A stretch of DNA of 64,000 nucleotides from Cladophialophora immunda (taxonomy: Eukaryota; Ascomycota; Eurotiomycetes; Chaetothyriales; Herpotrichiellaceae). The translations under genes were made by a program, and so were the position numbers. The notes under the pieces were generated by a model, which was given only the letters and a program-made list of their open reading frames with translations, made no database searches and was not told the origin of the DNA. Shown piece after piece: positions 47,091 to 58,792 of this stretch (the first letter of the stretch is position 1; every line of letters begins with the position of its first letter). The DNA lies in NCBI RefSeq assembly GCF_000835495.1, contig NW_015622542.1:1882485-1946484 (forward strand). Direction: 5' to 3'.

Positions 47091-47837
47091 CTATGCTACG
47101 TTGGCTTGTACGCCCGCCAACCTCCGAATGTGCTTGACAACCTCGGCGACGTCGTCCTTCTGGTTGGGCATGTGATGGCTGGCATCGACTTGGACGATTG
47201 TGGCACACTCGGGTCGGTAGTGGTTGCGCACCAGCTGGCGTGCGCGGCCGAGACAGAAGTCACGGTTGCCGTGGATGTGCAGTGTCGGCACGTCGATGAG
47301 GGCAGCAGCCATGCCCTGGGCTTGAGCGCGCGCATTCAGCCACAGTGATGCCTCCCGTGGAAAGAAGCAGCAGCTGACAACGGCGAACTGCAGTCGTGGG
47401 AGCGACAAGAATGGGCCTTGGTGCTCTCTGTGCTGCTCCCGCTGCGGCTTCTGTTCCTGCTGCAGCCAGAGCATCAAAGCCAGCGCGAGCCCGCCCTCCG
47501 AGAAACCGATGGCGCCAACAATGTCAACTTCGGCGTCCGGACGACCGTGTCTCCAGTCGTCTAGACCCCGCTGCACGGCGCCGTTGATCTCCCGTATGCT
47601 GTCGTCGATGGTCACGTCGTGCCCGCCAAACCAGCCGCGGTACGGCTCCTGGCCGCTGAACATGGGCAGCACCCCGGGCCCTGGCGGACACTCGCGCGGG
47701 CCTTCGAGGAAGATGAACTCGAACACATCCCGCAGCTGGTAGCAGATCCTCGCCATCTGCACGTTGAAGATCGACCCCTTTGCGCCCGTCCCATGGAAGC
47801 ATAGAAGGGCCTTTTTGGGAGCCTGCTTGACCGTCAT
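47091..47837 (-). CDS. LovG-like serine hydrolase (FSH1 family), polyketide release
   Basis: This intronless 248-aa alpha/beta-hydrolase has the FSH1-family layout. It starts ALLCFHGTGAKGSIFNVQ, carries GVLPMFSGQEPYRGWF and the nucleophile elbow GFSEGG, then an acidic residue in HGNRDFCLG and a catalytic-type His in SHHMPNQ. LovG of the lovastatin cluster belongs to this family and releases dihydromonacolin L from LovB; the sequence blocks here are of the same kind. It lies tail to tail with the PKS, 151 bp apart, and diverges from the trans-ER gene. I start at the ATG at 47837 (MTVKQAPKK). An upstream in-frame ATG at 47882 would add a basic leader of 15 residues. Confidence 0.88.
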   Translation of the reverse strand: MTVKQAPKKALLCFHGTGAKGSIFNVQMARICYQLRDVFEFIFLEGPRECPPGPGVLPMFSGQEPYRGWFGGHDVTIDDSIREINGAVQRGLDDWRHGRPDAEVDIVGAIGFSEGGLALALMLWLQQEQKPQREQHREHQGPFLSLPRLQFAVVSCCFFPREASLWLNARAQAQGMAAALIDVPTLHIHGNRDFCLGRARQLVRNHYRPECATIVQVDASHHMPNQKDDVAEVVKHIRRLAGVQANVA

Positions 47838-48273
47838 TTCTGGTTGTCTCTGGGTTTTCCACTTCTTTCGTCCCCTACCCACGAAATAGATTTCTGGATC
47901 TTTCCTTTCGTTCTGGAGAGTTTGAAATGTCCATGTCTTTCGCTATCCCAGGTGATTGTCCGAAGAAAGCCTAAAATCACCGAAAGGCTGCATTAGGCTA
48001 AGGCAGCCCACCGTGGACCCACAGGCCTGCCCCAGTATGCAAGACTATTTGGCCGACCAATCACGCCCTTCACAGGCCATTCTGTATAGTTGCGGCCAGG
48101 GATATCGCTAATGGTGGAGGTAGAGTACCACCTATTGTGAGTGCCATTTCTACTTGGTAGGTTCCTCACCTCATATTAATCTAATAGGCATCCAGGCTCT
48201 CGCTCCTGAGAGCGTCGCTTTACCCGGTGCACAAGACTCGCGACACCATCTTGATCTCTGGTTGTGTGCCAAA
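47838..48273. other. Divergent promoter, hydrolase and trans-ER
   Basis: The 436 bp between two start codons, one on each strand, probably serve both genes. No recognisable binding motif is repeated here. Confidence 0.45.
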
Positions 48274-49503
48274 ATGGGATCCATGGGTATTGAAACAGCC
48301 GCTGGCTTCTTCCCGCCAACGACTCAACGTGCAATCATTGCAGAGACAGGAGACCGCGTGTGCATTCGCGAAGCCACGCCTCTAGCTCCGCTGCAAAGTC
48401 ATGAATTCCTCGTCCGCACGGAGGCTCTGTCCCTCAACCCCAGCGACACCAAGATGCGCGGCGACTTCGTGACGCCCGGTGCCATGCTCGGCGCTGACTA
48501 CGCGGGTACGGTCGTCGCTCGCGGCGTCGCGGTCACGGCCGTGGAGATCGGCGACCGCGTGTGCGGCGCCCAGTACGAGATGAACGCCAAAAGACCCTAC
48601 CGTGCGGCGTTTGGGGAGTACAACATCCCAACGGGGCCGTTCTGGCTGAAACTGCCTCCTTCCATCACCACAGAAGGCGGTGCCACAATGAGCGCAGCCA
48701 TTGGCACCGCGGGTCTGGCTTTGAACCGTCTCGGCCTGCCGCTTCCAGACGCCCCCGTGCAGAAGCCCGCGCACGTTCTCGTCTACGGCGGCGGGACAGC
48801 AACGGCGACCATTGCCATTCAGCTCCTCAAACTGTGAGGAACACCACCACTACATTCCTGACATGAGTGGAGTTACAGACCGGTCTCACTGATTGATTTG
48901 CGGCTAGTATCAACATGATCCCCATTACGGCTTGCTCGCCCGTGCATTACGAACGGCTGAAATCTTACGGCGTCGAGGCGACATTCGACTATCATGAGCA
49001 AGACTGCGCTAGTCAGATAGTAAGTGCCCAGCAAAATAACCCTTGTCCCGACTCTCAAGTTTCTCAGTCTCATAACACCGTGGTAGAAGTCCTATACCAG
49101 AAACAACCTGCGCTACGCCCTCGACTGCATCACGTCGGTCGAATCCACCGCCTTCTGCTTCGCGGCCATCGGGCGGGCGGGCGGCAAGTACGTCTCGCTG
49201 GATCCGTTTGAGCAGAGCGTCGCCACGCGCGCCATTGTCAAGACGGACTGGGTTTTGGGGCCCTGTCTCTTTGGTGAAGGCTGCGTCTGGCCGGCACCAT
49301 ACGCACGGCCCTCGAGCAACGAGGATCTGGCACTTGGGGAGAGGCTGTGGGCGATCGCACAGCAGCTGCTGGATGAGGGGCGCTTGAGACATCACCCGGT
49401 CAGGTTGCTGACAGGCGATCTGGAGCAGGTGTTGGTGGGTATGGAGATGGTGAGGGGAGGGGAGCTCAAGGGGGAGAAGTGTGTTGTGAAGCTAACCGGG
49501 TAG
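48274..49503 (+). CDS. LovC-like trans-acting enoyl reductase
   Basis: Three exons (48274-48833, 48908-49019, 49087-49503) give 362 aa, almost exactly the length of LovC. The protein is a medium-chain dehydrogenase/reductase without zinc ligands. Its N-terminal part contains [25 protein letters not shown] (two stretches), then the NADPH-binding turn VYGGGTATA. Splicing gives [12 protein letters not shown] and [12 protein letters not shown] followed by WPAPYARP, which are LovC-type blocks. Such enzymes supply the enoyl reduction that the partner PKS cannot do, at chosen cycles only. This fits the missing ER domain of the PKS 1.3 kb away. The ATG at 48274 is preferred; a second ATG at 48283 is possible. 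Confidence 0.92.
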
Positions 49504-50778
49504 TCGCGGACGAAAAACTATCGTCTTCTCTTTTTGATTAGCTGCTGCGGTTCGGACAAATGAAACAATCGTCTCTGAACATTGCAGATCTTTAGTGACG
49601 CATTAAGAGCCTCTGTCCGACTTTCAGTAATAGTGTATATGTAAGGGTAATGTAGTGAGAGCAAACCAAAATAGATCCCACTTATCACGGCCGGCTAAGC
49701 CTCCCCTTGAATCCCCTAGGCGATCCTAGGAAGTACTAAGAGCGCACGCCCTATTCCTACTTATCGCAGGCTGGGAGCAAACTAAGGGGTTAACTCTCCT
49801 AATAACCTGGATAATCTATGTTTTTACAGCTTCCTATAGCTGCCATCTATCAGTTGGCTCGCAGTGTGAGGGCTCCCTAGGGGCCACCGATAGATATAGC
49901 GATACAGGCTACGCTCCAACTGATAGATGGTAGCTATAGGAGATATAATATATAGATTATCTAGGTTATTAGGAGAGTTAACCCCTTAGGTTGCTCCTAG
50001 TCTACGATAAGTAGGAATAGGGCGTGCGCTCTTAGCACTTCCTAGGACCGCCTAGTGGATCCAAGGGGAGGCCTGGCCGGCCGTGACACGCAGCCTATAT
50101 AGCTATATCTATTGGTGACCTCTAGAGAGCCCTCACAGCGTGGTCACGAGTAAGTTTAAACCAGCTACGTGCAAACTGCCGCTCTAATATTTTGAATTAG
50201 TCGAGACTTGTCGAGGTTCTCAAATAACACACAGTAGTTGAAGCTCCGTCCTAAGATAAGTTCTATTATCAGCGATAACTCGGGAGACGCTACTTTCAGG
50301 TCCCTATAAGAGGGTTTTGTTCCCTAGTTCTATACTTTGCCGACTACACGCCAGGCCTCCGGTTGTGAATCCTGCGATGTTCCGGCAAAAATATAGGTGA
50401 CAACCCGGGAGACCATTTAGACTGGAGCTTCTAGCGTCGAAGGAATGTGACTATCCAGGACAGACTTCATTCTCAATAAAAAAGGAAGCATTCGTCGTGA
50501 TTTACATACTTGCCTACGAAATGACTCCAGCTACTAGGGAATATCAATGAGGTTGTGGGTTGGCATAGCTCCAACATCATATCTCTCCTCATGACCCTTT
50601 CCCACTATATGGCCCACCTAGCCTAGGCAGACCCGTAAATTGTTGGATGTCACATAGACAACAGCAAAGGAATACGATCAGGGTATAGTGAGAGCACTCG
50701 TGACGGGGTGGATGGCCGGCCGTCGTCCAACCCCTAAAGCTAAGCCTTGGAATGCGCCCACCCGTTCTGGGTCCCGTT
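49504..50778. other. Gene-free region with an inverted-repeat element
   Basis: This lies between the trans-ER 3' end and the dioxygenase 3' end. It holds the repeat annotated at 49684-50150. The rest is stop-rich, and I see no coding frame of note. Confidence 0.55.
49684..50150. repeat. Alternating inverted repeat A-B-A'-B' (MITE-like relic)
   Basis: Block A (49684-49857, beginning TATCACGGCCGGC and ending ATCTATCAGTTGG) recurs inverted as A' (49916-50088, ending GGCCGTGACA). The two are alike over about 175 bp, with most mismatches transitions. Block B (about 49858-49912, with GTGAGGGCTCC) recurs inverted as B' (about 50089-50150). A and A' flank B, while B and B' flank A', so two alternative hairpins are possible. 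No transposase frame is present, so a non-autonomous element or rearranged relic is likely. Confidence 0.75.
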
Positions 50779-53047
50779 CTAGTTCCCGTTCTGGGTAACC
50801 TTGCGTTGCTCGGGCTTGACAGTCGGAACCTCTGGATAGATGTCGGCAAAGGGCTGGACGATGGCTGGTTCTGTCTCAGGAATACGCGTCGCATCGACCC
50901 AGTTGCCGTGGACGGCGGACCGGAGCCCTACTGACAGTTAGTCCCGAGGTCTGCCTGCTAATACTTGAAAGTACTGACGGAAAGGCAGGACAATTTTGGC
51001 CACGATCTTCTGGAAATCGCGAGTATCCTGGATGATCTGTTGATGTGTTAGCCTTTTTTTTCTTTGAAGCCTTTTTTTTTTTTCTTTGAGGCCTGTCACA
51101 TCCTGTCCTGGAATGATGTGTTGATGAAGACCCACCACTTCGTTCCTGTGTAGAGCCATGTTGTCCACCATGGTGATCAAGAAGCCATCTCCTTCCGGCG
51201 CCTCCGGGCTTCGGGGACTGAACGTAGGTTCCTGAACAAGGCATTCTGGGCCCGGCACGAAATACTCGATCTCCTTTTTCTTCGAATCAATGCGGGCCAA
51301 TGCGTTGAGGCCCTGATAGAGCTGAGTTTCTTTTCCAGCGTCCGGCTTGAAACAATCGAGAAAGGTGTATCGAGCTGGCGGACAAATCGTAAGCGGCGAC
51401 ACCAGCACATGGAATTGGATACTCACGTTTCCGCATCAATAATCTTTCATCGATACGGGGGAATTCACAAGGTATGTGCAAGAGGACCTCTGATGATAAA
51501 AATGAGCTTCCACAAGATCCCTCGCCCGCGCAGTGCAGACTTACCTGGATCCTCCATCTGATCAGACGCGGCATTTGGATCGATGCAGAACCTGATGTAG
51601 TTGACAGTGATGTCGGTCGGAGCAGGATTTGGCCCATGTCGACAGGCTGTTATGCGTTCAGTGCCCGGATTCTGCCGTAGGAGAAATCGGTCTTGCCACT
51701 TACGTAGAAAAGCAAAGGCATTATGAGATGCTACGGTTGCATCGAAGTATCTGGACCCGTATTCAGAGGGCGCTCGAGGCTTGCCTCGGACAGCATAGGA
51801 AGACTTACAGCTTCCCGTCTTCCTCAAACGATCCACCACTGTGGATAGCCATGCAGTTTTTATATCGAAACCACCGCACAGGCTTGGACAGGTCACGCGG
51901 GACGACACCGAACCAGGCGGGAGCTTGCTCGTCGTAATACCTAGCCTTGTCAACTTCATAGAAAACTGAAACGCCTGCAAGCTATGTCCGCGACTCACCA
52001 CTGGTGGTTCCCCGGCTTTTCAATATCTCTGGTGTCGACGACGAAAGGAATTCTGTAGAGAATGATATAGTTCTCCGTCTGTGGCCGATCAGCACCTTCA
52101 TTGACACGGACGGCTCTTCAATGGCAACTCACGATGGCGCAGTCATGGATCATCCCAGAGTCATTGACAGCCTCGCGGTCAAATTCAAGGTCTCTGTGAT
52201 AGTTCTTCTTCCCATCCGGGCCGATGATGAAGACCGAGATCTGCGCGAGAAATTATTGCTTGATTCTCCTCGGGGAGCAAGAAGAAGCCTACCTGAGGGG
52301 TCCCGAGGCCTTTCATGCCGTAGCCAAAGGCACATAGCTCCCCGGTCGTGGGGTCAACCTGTCGTGTCCATCAGTTATGCGCGTACTTCCTCGCGCCTCC
52401 GAGTATGGAGCATACATGGGGGTGTGCTGTGAAAGGAAGGTCGGGATCGATTTGGCCTGGGAAGATGTCATGTCCAATGGTTCGCAGGCTGTCTACCAGG
52501 CGTCAGCGAGCTGTTCAGAGAGAGTCTGGGCACCTCACTTGGATCGAGCGCATATCCTGGCCCGTGTTCGCACAAGGCAAGCAGCTTGTTCGCGTGGAGG
52601 ATCACGTTGGTGTTTGCAGTGGTATCGGCGACCGCTTTGACACACGGATGGTGCGAGAACGGGCTTCGATACATCCCAAACAGAGACCTGCCAGCCTTCC
52701 TTTCGGCGACCAAACGCTTTGTCATGACATAGCGTTGTTCGAAGGACGCTTTCCCGTCCTTGATGCGGAACGCGCTGATGCTGCCATCCCCGTCAAACGC
52801 GATGGTCTTGGCCCCGTCAAGGTAATAGTCGCGGTCGTAGTAAGGATCTTGCATCACCTGTCCTGCGCTCAGCATTTGGATGACACGACGAAGCGACAAT
52901 GGATATCTCTGCACGTACGCGATAAAAGGTGCCATCGAGCTCTTTGGGGATCTCGCCCTCGACCTCAACGTCGGCTATGCTTGCATCGGCTCGGAACGGC
53001 CGTGAGGCTGCAGCAAAGTCGTCGTATAAAGTATGAGCTTTCACCAT
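50779..53047 (-). CDS. Carotenoid-cleavage / lignostilbene-type dioxygenase
   Basis: Thirteen exons, complement(50779-50927, 50979-51036, 51136-51374, 51427-51489, 51545-51646, 51704-51750, 51809-51940, 51999-52078, 52133-52240, 52293-52358, 52416-52492, 52539-52857, 52919-53047), give 522 aa. The four iron-binding histidines of the family are present, in FTAHPH, GMIHDCA, ASHNAF and AVHGNWV. Other family blocks are ELDGTFYRVMQDPYY and CEFPRIDER. These non-haem iron enzymes split a C=C bond with oxygen to give two carbonyls, classically in carotenoids or stilbenes. No carotenoid genes lie nearby. In this cluster it may cleave an alkene of the polyketide. Several small exons were fixed by frame, so the middle joins are less certain than the ends. 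Confidence 0.87.
51051..51084. repeat. A/T homopolymer tracts inside a dioxygenase intron
   Basis: On the minus strand the 99-bp intron 51037-51135 holds runs of about 7 and 11 A residues around GGCTTCAAAG. On the plus strand these are T tracts near 51054-51062 and 51072-51083. Such tracts are prone to length error in sequencing but do not affect the coding frame. Confidence 0.6.
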
Positions 53048-53732
53048 GTTTGCGTGTTGTAGACTAGAGTGGCCGTAGGATCTGTATTTTCTGCCCCAGA
53101 GGCTGTGCGTGCTGCTCCTGTCGTTCTCCGCAAGCTTGGTTGTCTTTTATAATGTTCCGATGACTGAGATCCGTCCTGCTACGCGGTCGTGCTGAGGGGC
53201 ACTCGAATGCTCCCCGGATCGCTGATCCCCACATTCTCCGTACAACACCATGGCCGAAAAGTCCCCATATGGAGACCTCACTACCGCCGTTTCCGCCACC
53301 ACTTTGCCATCCAGAGGATTCAAGTCGATGGGGCACCGGGGCAAGACCTTGATTGGCCACGCTCGATTCGACGTGTCCCTACATTCTCAGTCCTCACGTA
53401 GATATTGAGAACAACACCGAGGATGTCAAGACGGTCTTTGCACCTTGCAGGTTTTTGGGAGCTGGCGCAAGCTGTTTGAAAACATAGCGTCTCTAGCGTA
53501 TGCCAATCCGATGCTGTCATGTCTTGTACAATGGTATAGTCAGGTTCATCTATATCGTATCGCCAAATTTCCCGACTGCGGAGGTGTTTGGTAGCGTGCA
53601 GTCTCCCTCACGGTAGAGGCTTCGGCATTCAGGAGCGCCACATGCAAAATGGGTTCCCTATTTATTCACCTATACTCATCTGGCCGAGCTCTTGATGGAA
53701 CAATCTATTCTCAGTCCATATTTCCGTTCAGA
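53048..53732. other. Divergent promoter, dioxygenase and P450
   Basis: This is shared 5' flank of two genes transcribed apart. The plus frame is open upstream from 53649, giving an alternative start for the P450. No clear repeated motif is seen. Confidence 0.45.
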
Positions 53733-55411
53733 ATGGGCGTGCTTAGTATATTGATCAGAGGCTTGGGCGTCTGTATCTTTGTCTTGGTGGCTTTGGCTGT
53801 CCACCGATGCTGTTTCCACCCTCTCCGCCAGTTCCCCGGGCCTTTTCTCGCTTCCATTACCAATCTCTGGAAAGTCCAGCAGGTCCTTGGCGAGCACTAT
53901 GAGGACACCCTCTTGTCTCTCCATAGGCGGTACGGCTCAATCGTTCGCATCGGTCCTAACCATCTGAGTGTGAGCGACGGTGGGGCGCTCAAGTCAATAT
54001 ACGGGGCCGGGCGTTCTTTCGAAAAGGGGTACACTGCAAGCCATCTCAGACTCCATGCTATGTCTCTGTACTTACTCAGGTACATCTAGTCACTTCTACG
54101 ACGCTTTCACCGCCCTGAGACCAAACCTCTTCGGCGCACGAGATGAAGAGGTCCATTCCGCACGACGAAAGGCGGTCGCGTACAGCTTTTCGATCCAGTC
54201 CGTGTCGAGCATGGAAATCTACATGGACCAGTGTATGGAAAAGTTGATGAAACGCTTGGACCTAGCGGCCAAGGACTCCGAGACAATCGACTTGAAGCAC
54301 TGGATTTCCCTCTTCGTGATTGATGTTCTGGGTGAGCTTGCTTTCTCACGCTCGTTCGGGGCCCTCGAAAAGGGAGGATCAGATATCCTCGAAAGTCTAC
54401 GGACCCATGTAAGTGCTCGGTGCTCTACACGCCTTCCGTCACTCGGTGACTCACGGCAAGCAAGGTGAAACTGGCCATGGTGTCGGGGCAGATCCCCTGG
54501 GTCATCCCTTATGTGCAGAAATACCTCCAGAACGTTCCAATACGCAAGATCCGTGACAGTATCTCGGGGCGACAGTTGTTACGACTTGTAAGTGGCAGTA
54601 CTGAGCCACCGCCGTTCTAGACAGAGAGTCATTCATTAACCCTTACCAGAGGGCCATCGATTCCGTCAACGCCCAACTGAATCTTCCCCGAGATCGCAGA
54701 GATCTGCTCGAGCGGCTGCTCGAAGAGTTAGACTCCGGCACCGACTCGAAAGGCAGAACCTTTGACTTGGTGGATGTACAGACCGAAGCTTTCGGCTTCA
54801 TCATCGCAGGGTCGCATACTACCGCAGCCAGCACGACACTGCTCCTCTGGCATCTGCTCCACAACCCTGCGAAGCTTGAAAAACTCAGAAATGAGATAGA
54901 CACCGTCCTCACCCCTACCAATTCCTCCATCTATCCGTTCAGCTCCATTTCAGACCTCGCCTATCTTGACAGCTGCATAAGCGAGGGGTTTCGAATCAAT
55001 CCGGTCTTTGTGATGCCACTGATACGAGTGGTACCGCGAGGTGGACAAGAGATCGCGGGCTCTTTCGTTCCTGGCCACACAGACGTGAGCATTTCGAACT
55101 ACGTTCTGCATCACAACGAGAAGGTCTTTGGCCCGCGTTTAGAAGAGTTTTGCCCAGAAAGATGGCAGGATGCAGACTATGACAAGGCCAAATATCTGAT
55201 GCCATTTGGCTCCGGCCATCGCGCTTGCATAGGACGGAACATTGCGACGATGGAGATCCGAAAACTGATTGTCAGTCTTCTTGCGAAGTACGACTTTTCT
55301 CTGGTAGAGAAGACGAGCATCGACTCGTCGATGCCGCCGACGTCCAGTTTCGGAGTCGCAGACCTGGACGGTTCACTCTTGGTGACCGTACGACGACGGG
55401 CAGCGGATTGA
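53733..55411 (+). CDS. Cytochrome P450 monooxygenase of the polyketide cluster
   Basis: Four exons (53733-54028, 54090-54408, 54465-54587, 54650-55411) give 499 aa. The N-terminal anchor IRGLGVCIFVLVALAV is followed by FHPLRQFPGP. The I-helix motif is AGSHTTA, the K-helix reads EGFR, PERW is present, and the haem loop is FGSGHRACIG with Cys439. The first intron must use the acceptor at 54089, because the nearer CAG at 54079 leads to an in-frame TAG. It restores KGHFYDAFTALRPNLFG. An upstream ATG at 53649 would add 28 residues ahead of the anchor; the ATG at 53733 puts the anchor at the start, as is usual. It probably oxidises the released polyketide at the endoplasmic reticulum. Confidence 0.9.
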
Positions 55412-55922
55412 GGCACCAGCAGAGCGGTCAGATACCCTCCGTCCAAGTGTAGATCGAATCATAGAAACGGGAGGGTTGGGCCAAGATGATGCCCTATGTA
55501 TGGTCCGGCTGCACAAGGATGGTGCGCGGGCGTGTAACTGCCGAGTCCCGAGTTCACCGGAGCTTACGGAGCTGTACAAGCAATGCATACGCAGTATGAA
55601 CACAGTCTATTAGTTTCCCGGTACCGGCCCCGACTGCCCAATGACTTGCCCTGTAATCAATGTGCGTCAGCTGCCCCGCATTCTCTAAAACCCAGTTCGC
55701 GGGGGAGGGAGATTCCTCCGTAATCGACTCGTCTAGCCTTGTCGTAACTCCCTTCGTCCTTGGATATCCAGGTGTCATTGCATCGCGGCGCAACCGGCAC
55801 TCTGCATACACCTCAGCCCTTCTGAGAGTAGCAGTTGTCAGCATGAATTAAGTGTTCCGAGGACGACGCCTCCAGTCTAGAACGCCTTCTCTGGTGGGCC
55901 AGGATTTTTCTCAGTCACCAAG
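55412..55922. other. Intergenic region upstream of the C2H2 regulator
   Basis: This is the P450 3' flank and the regulator promoter. A 97-codon minus frame is present without family features. Nothing else is seen. Confidence 0.45.
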
Positions 55923-58792
55923 ATGCGGCTCCCAGTCGATAAGACGTGTCGTTTCTGCGGCCGTCGATTCTCCAAGGCCGAGCATCTAGGTCGCCATCTC
56001 CGGAGCCGTAAGTACGCCCAGGTGGTCGTGGGGACGCAAAGGAAGCGGCAGCTGACTTTTACGTGGGAGAAGATACGGGAGAGAAACCCTTCAAGTGCTC
56101 TTATTGTGCTAAGTCCTATGGAAGAAGGTCAGTCGCCGCTGGCAATATTGCTCCCGCATCATCCAATGCACAAATCCCCGCCAACCAACCTGCGTGCTAA
56201 CGCGCCCAATCCAGTGATGTTCTTCGTCGGCACATAAAAGATCACCACGATGGTGCCAGCGAAGGATCAGACAATTTCAACACGTTTACGGTGCAAGACA
56301 GCACTATCCAGAATGTCGAGCAGTGTTCGGGCCCAGGGCGTTACGACCATCCGCTGGGGGTTTTCGGACAAGACGTTCAGCGGTCTCTTATGAATTTGCA
56401 AGCCATTGACGCTTCTCCCGAGCTAGATCGGTATGACCTGTGTGGTAGCCTGGCTCCCTTTGAGGCTTACGACTCCGGATTGAGTCAATTTACAATGTCG
56501 ATTGCTCAGAACAGCGGGGTTGTGGACTCTGCCTCCTCTCGTCACGGCCGTCCAACGTCCAGCTTGGGTAGCTACAAAGCCTCCGAAGACTCCATCTACG
56601 CAGAATTCTTATCGGGGCAGTCCAATGAGCCCAGCATGCTTGACATGGCTCCCTGGACCTCTCTTGGTCTGGATGACAGCCTGAGCTCGACATCTCTCCC
56701 TCCCACGGCCGATCTCGGCGTAGACCAACTCGAACCTTTAAACGGCCACGAAACTACTCGGCTAACGGAGGATTTCTTATGGTTGGAATGGGCCTGTCAG
56801 CTTCAGCACGAACGGGACGTATATGTTTCGCCGCCATCGGATTCGATACGCGACCGTTCGATGCTGCTGCCTCACCACAATGGGCGAGTCGATGCAGCCG
56901 ACCGGCTGCCGGCAGAATGTTCACGAGTCGATAGCCTTGCAACATCAATGACATACAGTGACCTGCAGTCGAAGCAGACCACGATAGCCCCCGAGATGGC
57001 TTTCGCCGCATCCGCAAGACAGATTGTTGGAAGTCAACGTCTTTGGCCGTCCGACGCCAGGCTAGAAGACCACCTATTGTGCCCCAAGTGGTGGAACCAC
57101 ATCATTGTCGAGTGCACAGGAAATTTGTTCTCCATACAAGACTCCAGTGCAAGGAAAAGGAGTCAGCCAGTGCAAGCGCTTGATGCCACGTCTTATTGTG
57201 GCTTCGACCGCGAATGTCGGTCACGACTTGTCCGGAAGTTGGAACTACAACACGGCGGCCAAAATTCCTCGGGCTTGCCGGACGTCCCATTTCCATCTTC
57301 AGAAGTCCTAGCAGTGAGTTTGAACCTCTACTTCCGCCACTTTCACCCGCGAATGCCCTTTATCCACCGTGCCACTTTCCGGGCCAGCACATGCGACGAG
57401 AGCGTCCTCCTTGCCATGTGTCTAGTAGGTCTCACCTATCTCGATGACAAGGACGCACACAGATGCGTGGGGCTGTTGTTGCCGGCCGCTGTTCGGAGAT
57501 GCAGGAAAGGGTTGGGTTCGAGCACAGATTGGGAGAGTAAGCCGTCTCAGCTTCTGGCTTACCTAGCTTCCGCCATGCTCCTGCTGTGTGTCTCACGCAT
57601 GACACCGGCCAAATTCTTTGACGGCTGTGTACGGATGATGTACTCTGAAGCCATATCGCTGGCCCAACGCCACAGCCTTTTTCCCGTAAGCAGTGGCGAT
57701 GATGCCTTGCAGGCGTTTCAAAACACCACCAACGGCCAGGAGGAATGGGAGGCGTGGGCCCGCGTCGAAAGCATCAAACGACTATGCGTGTGCTTGTCAA
57801 TGGGCGACGCAATGTTCTCTCACGAGTACGAAAGAAAACCGATCCTTCACTTCGAACTAGCCAAGTACGTTGCCCCTTACAACATTGCATCTTTCGACGC
57901 TCCGGACGCAGACGCCTGGCGCAATTCATTACATGGTTCGCAGAAGGAGGTGAGACTCCATGTGTTGAGTCTGCCGCGCTCGACCGGAGACTACGAAATG
58001 CATGGCCTCTTCGCGATTTGTTGGGCTCTGATATCAAAGGGCCGGCATCGTCTCTCGGCACTTGCAGACGAGCACTCTCCGTATGTCGACTCTGCAAGAG
58101 CACTCTCCCAGGATCCTCAGATCCGAGTTGCGGTCAAGGTGTTGTCGGCGGTCCATGGTTGCTACAGAGGCATATTCGACTCGCTGAATCCCAACTGTCT
58201 GGTTTCCTGGCACAACACCTGCATGAATCTCACTGCAGATCGATTTCTATTCCAAGACGCCGCCGGAAGAAACGGACTCGCTCGTGCGAAAGCCGCCCTC
58301 AAAATTGTCACACAGTGGTCTGAAACCGCCGCCGCTCGGCGAGCATGCCTGCACGCCGCACAAACGTTCCGACTCTTGAGTCGTCGAAGCATCTCCGATG
58401 GCATGATGTTCCAATCCGAAACTGCTTTGTTCGAGTCCGCCTTGGTTCTGGGACTCTACTCATACGTGAGACCACAGACTCAGCGAGACAGTGGGCCTTG
58501 CGAACAGTTTGAGCTTCTGAGCGACGTGGACTGGACCGACATTGGTGGGCTTGGTCTGAGCTATTCGGACGAGGACGGACTCGTGACGAAGATGGTTTCT
58601 GGAGAATCTCCAAGCAGAAGATTCATCCGAGATGGCCTCCCGGTGTCCTTCGAAGGCGTTGCTTGTTCCGGAGGTTTTCGGTCTGCCCAACAAATCTTCC
58701 TCGCCTTCTTGACCCTGGTGAGACAAGTCGCAACGTGGAATGCCGAGAGATATTTACCAATTCTTCGGAGCTTGAGCTTTCGCCAGCCGTAG
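55923..58792 (+). CDS. C2H2 zinc finger regulator with fungal-specific TF domain
   Basis: Three exons (55923-56007, 56073-56127, 56215-58792) give 905 aa. The two introns lie inside the zinc fingers. Spliced, the N-terminus reads CRFCGRRFSKAEHLGRH, the linker HTGEKPFKC, and a second finger CSYCAKSYGRRSDVLRRH, so there are two tandem C2H2 fingers. An acidic, Ser-rich region follows. The middle holds the fungal TF-domain block LYFRHFHPRMPFIHRATF and helical blocks to the end. This fusion of C2H2 fingers with the domain usually attached to Zn2Cys6 clusters is a known fungal regulator class. It is the second candidate regulator of the polyketide cluster and may also be a global or resistance regulator. 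Confidence 0.88.

Noticed and set aside
37830..49503. Naming this the lovastatin or compactin cluster itself.
   Set aside because: The second PKS (LovF), the acyltransferase (LovD) and the HMG-CoA reductase are not seen, and the neighbouring genes differ; only the core trio is shared.
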